Made by a program: the position numbers and the translations under genes
Part shown: positions 1 through 10,200 of the stretch, one piece after another
Layout: the number at the start of each line of letters is the position of its first letter
Position numbering within the stretch: position 1 is the first letter of the stretch
Assembly (NCBI GenBank): GCA_964017155.1
Contig: OZ024861.1
Span: 34,399,324-34,463,323 of the forward strand
Direction of reading: 5' to 3'
Source of the DNA: Oasisia sp. SBJ-2009
Taxonomy: Eukaryota; Annelida; Polychaeta; Sabellida; Siboglinidae
DNA: 64,000 nt
The notes under the pieces: model-generated
What the model was told of the DNA's origin: nothing
Databases searched by the model: none
What the model saw: only the letters and a program-made list of their open reading frames with translations

Positions 1-760
1 GAACACTATATTCTTATGAAAGTATTCCATTATGCTTTGTAACTTTGGCGAACACTCTATTTGGAGAGGATCTGTAAGTGTCCGTCTCTATTAACCAGAT
101 CAAATGCTTTGAAGGTTTCCTGCCCTCTGTTCTTCTCGTGAAACTGGCGAAGTGAGAACATATCTACTGTCGACACAGAATCCACATTGTGATTCAGGCT
201 AGCCGGCAATCGTTACAGCCGCTCCAGAATGACGCTTGCATACATTTTGCCAACGAAAATTAGATGAGTTTTGCTACTGTAGTCGACATAGTCGCTTCTG
301 TTGCATTTGTTTTTGTACAGGGTAAAAATCTAGGCATATATCATATCTTGGAGAAAAGCACTCTTCGCTCAACAACATAATTTAATGCAAGTGCTGCAGT
401 AGCACACCTTTGCACAACTTAAAGATGTCCGGGAGAGACCCTCCTGGATAGCTTCCCGGAGGCCAAGCTATCCACAGCCTTACTCAGTTAGTCTAATGTT
501 AGCTCTGCGTCGAGCGCTTCCATGATCAGCAGAGCTGAGGAAATGGCAGTGTTCTCTCTGGAGTAGAGCTCAGAAAAATGTTTCACCCAACTCCAGCATC
601 TGTCAGTGTCTACTTGAACGCTAGTTGACTTGAGTGGGCTATCTTGCTTTATCGGGTATCAAGGGCTTTCTTCATGTCATCATTCAACTCTTTCTGGGCC
701 GTATTATGAATGTGTTCACTGAATTATGACCAACACTCGTTAGCGCAGATGTCCCATTTA
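1..760 (-). mobile_element. Degenerate LINE reverse transcriptase fragment
   Basis: Read on the minus strand, positions about 100-185 give STVDMFSLRQFHEKNRGQ followed by KAFDLVNRDG, the RT block in which a glycine-rich '(G)FR..RSTVDM' segment precedes the Asp of 'KAFD'. Further upstream on that strand, near 540-600, comes WVKHFSELYSREN, the usual linker before the RT domain. No continuous ORF survives: stops and frameshifts occur every few tens of codons. It is therefore a dead copy, truncated by the left edge of the window. The motif wording resembles the LINE at 9150-12315. The non-LTR clade is not resolved. Confidence 0.75.
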
Positions 761-1084
761 AAAGTGAGATGTGTATGAATGTTGGTTAAAGTTAATATTT
801 ATACATTTCATCATCACATCTAAAAATACTACTTGTTATACAGTTTGTGTCTCAAAGCTACGTACGTCTTAAGCTATGGATTTAATGGATATTATCCGGC
901 TCCATATATAACATTTGTAGATATTACAAAATGGGGGTTATTTGAGAGTCGCTAAATATAATTAAATTTTAAATTGTCACTTTTCAACACATTTTGGCAT
1001 CTCTTTGTGGTTCGTGATTGCATATTATGTTTAGGCTTAGACAAACGCCATATTTAGACGTTGCGGATATATAAATGCCGTTGA
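761..1084. other. Unassigned AT-rich spacer
   Basis: I see no exon, repeat structure or recognisable ORF between the LINE fragment and the SINE-like unit. Confidence 0.4.
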
Positions 1085-1230
1085 AGGGCAAGAGTGGGGC
1101 GCAGTGACTGTGGTTTGACTGCCGGACTCCCGACCGGAAATACCTGGTTTTATTCCCAGTATGGCCAGTCGGTGGTGTCATACCGATACAGTCAACGTGT
1201 ACAAATTAACAGTTTCTTTCACCCTACGTC
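1085..1230 (+). repeat. tRNA-derived SINE-like unit
   Basis: A box A-like GGCGCAGTGAC near 1099 is followed about 50 bp later by a box B-like GGTTTTATTCC at about 1147-1157, the internal promoter spacing of tRNA-derived SINEs. Box B carries two changes from GGTTCGANTCC, so the copy looks old. It is not a tRNA gene because no cloverleaf can be drawn. Confidence 0.5.
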
Positions 1231-1269
1231 GGCTGTCCACCTGGCCAGCATGGGATAGTAGGCCAACCA

Positions 1270-1560
1270 CGCCAGCATGCAAAATACTACAAATGCAAGT
1301 CCACTAGAACTTGCCATATGTAGTACTGTTATCGGGTCTGGCCAATGGACTGGGGGTGACGATATCCCCAGTTTTACTTCTTTGTCGGTTGGTTTGTCTA
1401 TGCTTTTCGCATTTTGTTGGATTATTGTTGTGGTACTGTCGCAAATCGATTTCGCCGTTCGAATTGCAATTCTGTCTTCTTGTATCCTATTTGTGTGGTA
1501 TCTACTGCTGCCTGTGTCTTTGTCATAGTTAACCATTCCACCACTATGTCCAGTTAGATG
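1270..1560 (-). mobile_element. LINE linker fragment, inverted relative to the next element
   Basis: The minus-strand translation contains TIIQQNAKSIDKPTDKEV followed by KLGISSP. The same segment occurs on the plus strand at 2573-2660 as QQSASRVAKTTNKLLKSGISSP. At nucleotide level both share a GGGGATATCGTCACC core. It is the endonuclease-RT linker of the same LINE family as 1650-3490, in the opposite orientation, about 300 bp long and without other LINE domains. Confidence 0.6.
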
Positions 1561-1649
1561 CTGCACATTGCCATTTCATGGTCATTTTTAATGTTGATTT
1601 GGTTAATAGTTTATATGTGTGTGACTATATAATGGCAAAGCACTACAAA

Positions 1650-3490
1650 GCCATTGCCCCCAGTCACCAGCGGCACCGAAAGATTCCATGACCAAGGAGG
1701 CTCTGGTCAACTAGGACTACGTGCAGAAGGTGCTAGGAATGTCTGGGTCAGAAAGAGCCGTCTCAAGCGGGATAGTAGACTACAGGTTGGCATGGGTTGT
1801 AAACGGGATCGGAGAACTGAGAAGACGAGAGGAATGTTTCACTACCTTACAAAGCGGCCCCCTACTATACCATTATAAGGCAAACAACGGCCGAGCAGGC
1901 GTAGGCTTTCTCATAAACAAGACCACATAGTGAGAGTAAACAACATCAGCCCCAGAGAAGCAGAACTCGTTCTGTGCATGACAAAGTGCTACAAACGTAA
2001 GATTGATATGCACCATACTCAGAAGAAGACATAATTAGCTTCTACAATGACGTCGATGAGACTTTTGGAAACCCAAACAACTACACACACGATAGTGATG
2101 TGACACTTCAAGTGAGATGTGATGATGATGAGATGGAAACGGCAACTGGCAAATTTGGGCTCGAATTGAGAAACGAAACAGGCAACACCTTGGTAGAATG
2201 GGCAACATCAAGAAAGTACGCAATCATGAATACCATTACCCAGAAGAAATAAGGGAGGAGATGGATATAGAAAAGCCGAACCAGTGTACCGAAAGCCAAA
2301 ATTGATTACATGCTAACAAACAGGTCAGATATCGTCGCAGACGTAACAATGATCAACCAAGTCAACATTGGAAGTAACCACAGAATGTTTATGAGAAACA
2401 TCAAATTGGACGTAGAGGTGGATACCAAAATATCGATGACCAAGAGGTCACCAAGAGTAGATGCCACGCGAATTGGATTAAAGAAGATTGAATTCCAACT
2501 TGACTTGAGACACTGATTCGCGGCATTACAAGAACTAGACGGCATTGACACCATGAGCGAACCATCACAGACATGACCCAACAAAGCGCGTCAAGAGTAG
2601 CTAAGACAACCAACAAACTACTGAAATCGGGGATATCGTCACCAACACGAGCCCTGATGGCGAAAAGACGAGAAATGGTGGCAAAAGGCGACAATAAACA
2701 ACGAATAGAGTACGCAGAAATATACAAGACCATAAAAAAGAGGATATCAAGAAGTACACCCACAAATCATATGAGAAACGATCGTGACATCAAAGTCCCT
2801 GAGGAAAGTTCAAAAAATGCAGAAGCTAGGCCAAGACAGACTGATCACACTACTAGATAAGCAGGGTAGAGAAATCCATGATCAAGGTAAGATCATAGAA
2901 AGAATAGAGGAATTCTACACCGAGCTGGACGACAGTGAACATAAGCTACATCTACCTAGGACAAAGATACAGCACCAGAGACAAAAACCAAGACTAGGAG
3001 ATTCAAAGAAGGATCACGGCCGGATGGACAGCACTAGCCAAGCACCGCGACATCTTCAAGGGTAACATTTAGGACTTACTTGAAGAGACAAGTCTACAAC
3101 ACATACGTACTCCCAGCAGTGACATACGGCATGGAAACATGGGCACTCACCATCAAAGCAAAGAACAAGCTACCAGACACACACAAAAGATGGAAAGTAG
3201 TATGTTAAACATCACATACCGGGACAGAAAAACAAACATCTGGGTAAGCGGAAAGACAAAGGTCGTGGACGTGATTGTACAAGTCAGGAGGCGGAAGTGG
3301 ACCTGGGCAGGGCACGTCAGCAGGATATGATACAGCCGATGGACACTGCGTATCACCACATGGAAGGCCAGCGAGACGGTGGAGAGACGAACTAGACGAC
3401 TATTAGGAATGTGCATCTGGCACAGCATAGTGCAAGATAGGCAGATGTGGAAGCAGCATGCCGAGGCCTTCGCCCAACCACGGAACACTG
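1650..3490 (+). mobile_element. LINE copy with the reverse-transcriptase core deleted
   Basis: Domains appear in LINE order. The C-terminal half of an AP-endonuclease lies at about 1850-2500 (KANNGRAGVGFLINKTT; later LTNRSDIVADVTMINQVNIG). The linker is at 2573-2900 (KQRIEYAEIYKTIKKRI; IIERIEEFYTELDDSE). At about 2930 the frame jumps directly to the post-RT region (YLGQRYSTRDKNQD; RITAGWTALAKHRDIFKG), and the C-terminal tail ends at 3480 (RRRKWTWAGHVSRI; QDRQMWKQHAEAFAQPR). Hence the whole catalytic RT region is missing. Stops and frameshifts are numerous. It is a dead, internally deleted copy lying in the intron upstream of the first visible phosphatase exon. Confidence 0.8.
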
Positions 3491-4050
3491 GCCGTTCCGT
3501 TTTTTACTTTTCTACGTCCATCTCCTCCCTGCCATATTCTGAACTATGTATGGCATTCAGGTGTTTCTGCATTTTCCCCATTCAACCAAGGTGTAGCCGT
3601 CTTCTTCTTTCAGTACAAATCTCACATTATGCTTTGCTATATTCAGTCTACTTTCAGCTGCTCTTCTTGGAATGGTATTCGTAGCATCCCCTGACGTTGC
3701 ACTAGTTGACCAGACCCGCCTCCATGGTCACATATGATTTCGGTGCAGGTGTGACATGACGATTTGATACTGTTGAACGTTGCATGCTTGTGTTGATGGC
3801 CTACCAGCTGGCTATTAAAGTTTAGAAGGTGTAAGCAACATTGGGCCAACAATATTATCCAAGGTTTGACACCATGATTATACCAGTATTGAACCACACA
3901 CAGACTAGCGCTGGGATACATATTTCTTTCCGTTCAGTCCAGCCGACAATCGTGTTCAAACACCTCTTCCCATATCAATTCACTTTAAACTGATATTATT
4001 GCTACAAGAAACCATTCCTTTTTAGAAAACAGTGGTGTATTTTCCGATAG
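3491..4050. other. Intronic sequence, nothing recognised
   Basis: No coding block or repeat is recognised. It ends in TATTTTCCGATAG, a pyrimidine-rich stretch plus AG that serves as the acceptor of the first visible phosphatase exon. Confidence 0.4.
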
Positions 4051-4185
4051 GGCGAAGACTCGGATCGTGATTACGCGGTCACTCAGGGCCCTTTGCCAAC
4101 TACACGCAATGACTTCTGGAGGATGATCTGGGAGCACAATGCACGAGCCATTGTGATGCTGACCAAATGTGTGGACAATGGAAAG
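4051..4185 (+). CDS. RPTP exon: QGP/FW segment
   Basis: 135 bp, 45 codons, phase 0 at both ends. The acceptor is TTTTCCGATAG at 4040-4050 and the donor is GTGGGT at 4186. It encodes [16 protein letters not shown] followed by [19 protein letters not shown], the conserved core strand and helix of PTP domains. The exact 5' end is less certain than the rest because a second AG lies at the TCAG before GGCCCT. Confidence 0.85.
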
Positions 4186-4344
4186 GTGGGTATCGGCACC
4201 TTAATAAAAATGGTATACAATGTATACACCAGTGTATAATAAAAAGTATACCTATCAATAATAACAAGCATACAATTTGGCTATATATTTTCTGTATTAT
4301 CATTTTGTCCTGATGAAATAAATTTACGAAACCGAACTACAATG

Positions 4345-4405
<61 letters not shown>

Positions 4406-4586
4406 GCATACATATAAAATCAACTATATATATTATATATATATATATGTAATTATATAACTATATATATATATGCACACATATACATATAAAATCAACT
4501 ATATATTATATATATATGTAATTATATAACTATATATATATACATTATATATATATATAATATAGTTGTTTTACATGTATATATAC

Positions 4587-4676
<90 letters not shown>

Positions 4677-7165
4677 CCATACCTACACACACAAATACAT
4701 AAATAAATACACACACATACAAACATACATGCATGCGCTCATCCAGAACATATATAGTTAGCGATATGTTCACAATGTTCATTCACTCGTACATACAACC
4801 ATGTGTGTATGCATGTATGAAACTTGCCTGTTTTACATTGTAAATATATGTAGTTTTCAAATTGTCAATGAGAATCCACGAAAGATTCAAGATGTTACTC
4901 TTGCAGGATATGTGTGACCATTACTGGCCCAATAACACCGAACCAATGTACTACGGATATCTGAAGGTGCAGGTCATCAGCGAGACAATGTCTGGTGACT
5001 GGATCGTGTCCAAGTTCATGCTAACAATGGTCAGTGTTTGTCTTACTAAGAACGCATTTCCTAGTAAGAAAGCAGTATTACAACAAACAGGTAGTAACTA
5101 ATGGGAAGGCCCCGCAAACGCAATGGAAAGTGGACGTATTCGCAAAGTTTGTTGATGCAAGAGTACCAAACCTTCTATTTTATGCATTACTGCTTTTATC
5201 AATATGTTTGATATGCAATGGTAAATTCAAATGTTGTAGAGTGGGTGGTGGGTGGGATAACAAGGCGTTTTCCTCGGAGAGTCACACGGCCATATATTGA
5301 AGTTCTACTCTGAACCTGTTGACGTTTTTTTATATTGGGGTCTTCACAACGATACGTTTGGATTCCAGTGCCGCCTTCTGGAGGTGTTAATCTTTATTTG
5401 TGGCAGACTTGTTCAGTCATGTTCGAATTGGGTATGGTCTTCTTCATGGCATGCGCTATGTAAACTTCACTAGCCTTTTCGGGTCTTGATGCAGTCGGCT
5501 GGATTCATTTAATCCCTTCCATGAACGTAGACAAAGGTTATCGCATCAGTTGACTGTGATGACGAAAGTTAGCAGATCCACATGACAGGTTATCCATTTT
5601 AGTTAGTCGACGCTGTTGATCAGGTTGGGTGAAGAAATTATCAATGAACCGGAAGTCATCCATGTCCTCTTTCCCGAACAGTTTCCCACGTCAGGTTCCT
5701 TGATTTTACAGGACGGTGACCCTCCTGGATGTGGGCGCTGCTCTGACGAATTGTATAACTTGCCAGATGTTTTGTGAAAGTCTTCAGGATACGAGGATCA
5801 CTGTTATTAATGGCCTCTATGCGTTTCTTGTAAAACGTACTCGCCAGCATGCTTCACTAGACAGTTACAGGCGACTGGTCCTCATGCTTGCTCTTCTCTA
5901 TGTGGCCATCTTATTGACTTCTGCTCTCCTGAATTGTCCCTGGTACCGTTAATGGAAGCTGCATACTTCTTAGGCATAGCGAAAGAGTTTCCGTTTTTCA
6001 GGAACATAAATATACATGTATTTTAATGCCTTAAATTCTGTAAATTACTTTTATATATGTAAAAAATGTAGCGCAGTGGCTCAGGGGTAGAGCATCGTAC
6101 TCTCGACTAAGAGGACCCGGGTTCGAACCCTGTAGTGCCGTGTAAAACCTTGGGCAATGTGTTCACTCTACATTGCTCCAGTTCACTCGCCTATATGAAT
6201 GAGTACCTGGCTATTGACAGTGATTCATATTTGTGTACGAGCAGCCTTCGCGAAATTATCGCATGGCTGAATGCTTCCCAGAGAAGCCGAGATGGTCTTC
6301 GATTGAACAGGCCTGCCAGGGGGTAAAGTGTTAAAAAGCACTTTGAACAATCCTTAGGATTGGATACTGCGCTTATATAAGAATTTACCTTTACATATTA
6401 TATATTGTCTAAATTATAATTCTGCTATTGTCTTAAATTATATATTATTTCATTCTAGGTTTTTGAAATATATACTTTGTCATGTTTTATGTTCCCATTT
6501 CAATTTATATGATTGTCCAGAGAGAAAAAAAGTATTATATTATTTATTAGGGGTCATGGCATCCACACATGTATTCATAATACAGATCATAAAGTTGACT
6601 CTTATATCTCGTTTACAATTCGACAGCGAAACAGTTCGTCCGTGTTGTTGTTCAGTGCACGCCCTATTGCTATAGCAGTAGCAGGGAGTGCCCACTCCGC
6701 TTGCCTGTACAGCGTGACGAATTGTGTTGTTATTGGCCCGTGTTGTCAATAGCGGCCATACTAACAACACGACCACAAACATGCAAACCATCATCCACTT
6801 CTATCTACTAGTTCCGAGACGTTCCAACGTTTGCTAAACCTATGAATAGTTTATTCATAGATACTTCTTGTTTGGAAATCAAATAAGTAACTTGCATCTA
6901 ATTAGAAAATATCAGTATAATGCAAAACTGAAATGGCAAGATGCTTTGTATCACAGATTTTAGGCGTAATACTTTGTCATGCAAAACATGCTACAACCGC
7001 CTATAAAATGGGTAGTCGGAATCTTTTTGGCAAGTAAACGTGCGTTCTAAATCGGTATTTTAAGATTAACTGAAAGTTGAAGGACGTTTTTCCAATGAGC
7101 GTATTTGTTTTAGTTTTGAACCATTAGTAATTTGTTATGTGTGTCGACTCTTGCATGTTCAACAG

Positions 7166-7228
<63 letters not shown>

Positions 7229-10200
7229 TGGCACTGGCGACTACTTTTGTACCTTTTACTTACTTAAGTAGTTTTTTGTGAAGTTTTTACGGTTTTTACT
7301 TAAGTATTTGTTATTCGGGAATACTTCTACTTTTACTTAGGTAGTTTGTTGGAGATTACCTTTACTTAGTTATTTTTCGGGAATACGTGTTACAGCATTG
7401 GTTTTACTTCAATCTTCGATAAACACTATATGCTTCACGCGATCTTTGTACTTCACGACGCCTGCCAAAAGAAAGTAAAGCGCTACAGGTTAAACCTTTT
7501 ACTTTTAGGGAAGACAAGGCCGTGCTTTGACCCACTTTCAGTACACAGCATGGCCCGCCTGTGGAGTGCCAGAAAACCCGCAAACACTCATTCGGTTCGT
7601 GCGTCTGGTGCGCAGCAACCTGAACAACGAGGATGGACCTATCGTTGTACATTGCAGGTAAGCCTATTGCTTGATTGCATCAGAGGCAGTATTCGTTATG
7701 CTTTGCGCTCGGCACGATAAATGATCACCTATGACTGTGTTGCATTGAGGTCGACAATGCGCATCAAGCTATGCAATCGCCAAAGGGCGTACAACTGACT
7801 CGGAATGAGATCTGTCATTCGACGGTCACTCAGTGCATTCCTTTAGATGTACGATTCAATTATAACAGTGCATGTCAGAAATGGATCGTGTGTTTATTTG
7901 TCAAGTAAGTATGTGAAACATGCCAACGTTCTAATTTTCAAATCAATGGAAATTTCATGTTTACTATATATACAGCGTGTATCCAACTACATGGAGCTCA
8001 AATATGTACCCAATTCAAACTCCTTCAAGGTTCCAACCACCACCCCTAAACACTCCATGTGTACACACGTGCCGTAGTTCAGTAAATATTCTTTGATAAT
8101 CTTGGTTGGAAACATAATTATAGGAACCTTTTGTAATGTATATGTAATAGCAACTAGCTTACAGCATTCACTGTACACGCAATGATTACATGTCATTATT
8201 TTGTGCAGTTCTGGTGTTGACCAGACCGGGACGTTTGTTGCTTTGGATCGTCTCATGCAGCACATTGAGAATCACGACTGGGTGGATGTCTACGGCACTG
8301 TGTCTGAGATGCGACAGTACCGGTGTAATATGGTACAAAACGAGGTACGATGGGTGTTGCCTTTCGTCTTATATAATTACCTATTTGACGTATGAATCAA
8401 TGTAAATGTTGTTACTGTTCGTTTACAAACATGGTATTACTGATTTGTTTTCGAGTACTGTCCACAGTTTTGATGTTCGATATATGTTCACTAATAACAA
8501 ACATTTATTTGTGTGATTTTCTTTGTACTAATTGAATAATGAGAAAGGTATACTGTTTGTTTAACTACGTTCAGAAAAACCAGTTTTCAGCTTAAGCAAC
8601 TGCTTCCCCAGCTTTCAACTGGCAATTATACCGAGGGCGTGTTTTAACTTGCATGTAACTGTGACGTTCTTGAATACAAACATGTCAGTTGAAGTCAAAC
8701 GAAGTACAATAATTCTTAACCTATCCCTCACATGACCAGTAGTATGGTGTATTAACACAGGTCTATGTGATGCGTCTAGTGCTGTAGTGTAGTGGGTATT
8801 GTGTAGTTCTGCTTCATACTATCGCTTTCAGCTACAGCCGCCAGAAAAGGGAGTTGAGTGCGCAAGTCTCCCCTGTTGATACATAGCCTCTCCATAGACA
8901 AGACTCTTGTACCACTTCCTTGTAGTACACTGCATATACTGGACACCTTGCTAGGGATCTCGGAGCAGATTGGAGTCCCAGAGGTGTTGTGTGCATGGCC
9001 CACCAACGTGTGGACACGTCCCGACCTTCACCATTCCAATTCCCAACTACGGGTAACATAGTCAGCGTTGAGCAGCAGCAATGCTTGTATCTAGTGTTGG
9101 CGGATGAGTCAACTCATGTTGACCAACGGTGGCATTAGAACTGAGGTTTGAAGGCAACGTCTCTCCGCTGCGGGGCAACTAGCTAGCCTTCCAGTCATCG
9201 CACATAGTGCTCCATTGGATTAAATCGTCTTACTGGCCCAGAGGGTGTTGCTGCTGATGCGCGGCAGCCTTGGCACCTAAAACTTGAGCGCAAGCAGAGA
9301 TGTAGGGCAAGTCCTATGGCGATGGGGTTGAAAAACACGACGTTAAGTTTGAGTATCTGGAAGTTGTTAGCTGAAGCTCTACACATAGGCGACTTGGGTG
9401 TGATGCTTGTGTGTTGTTGAAGAACAACAGCAATACAAAGCAGCAATCCAGGTGGCCAGGCAGCCTTATCTAGGGATGCACTGCAGCGCTAGTTCCCCGA
9501 TAACTTGATCGCTATAAGATAGACATAGCTGCCCTCCAAGAAACTCGTATCAAAGGACAAGGTTCGTTACAAGAAAAATACACTTTCTTCTGGATAGGAA
9601 AGAGCCTGGGACAAGGAGAGAAGTTGGAGTGGGATTTGCGATTGCCAATAAGCTGGTTAAACAACTGCCTATGCTACAAATTGGTATATCAGAACGTCTC
9701 ATCACCCTCAGAATACCAATAAGGAAAACCTGCTGTGCAACCATTATCAGTGCATATGCACCAACTATGACGAATTCGGATCAATCAAAGGAAGAATTCT
9801 AAGAACTTCTGAGTCAAACGCTCCAAAAGATTACACGTACTGATAAAGTAATCATACTTGGAGATTAGCGACCACAAACACTTTTTTTCAAAATGCCTTA
9901 TCGCTGGTACTACTCTTGGCAACATCCCCGTTCAAAACGCTGTCATTTACTAGACTATGTAATAACACGAAACGTAGACTTAGCTGACGTACGAAGTACC
10001 CGTGCTGTGCTTGGTGCTGACTGTTCAACCGATCACTACCTAATTCGATCATTGTGCAACCTACAATATCATGCCACATCGAAGAAAAAGCGGACCAGCA
10101 CCTGTGAAGAAACCAAACATCAGTAAAGTGGCAGATTTTGAGATCCAGAAAGTGTTAATGACGCATATGGAAACCAACATGATGAACCTTTCATACAATG

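Noticed and set aside
1277..1528. Hydrophobic plus-strand ORF that looks like a membrane protein
   Set aside because: It is the complement of a LINE linker on the minus strand.
6068..6140. Functional tRNA gene
   Set aside because: Boxes A and B are perfect but no cloverleaf forms, and the unit continues into a SINE body and LINE-like tail.
8761..8787. Alternative last exon of the phosphatase after an AG at 8760 (VYVMRLVL then TAG)
   Set aside because: It matches the C-terminal helix less well than the exon at 12948, has a weak pyrimidine stretch, and the 12948 exon keeps the phase and has a downstream AATAAA.
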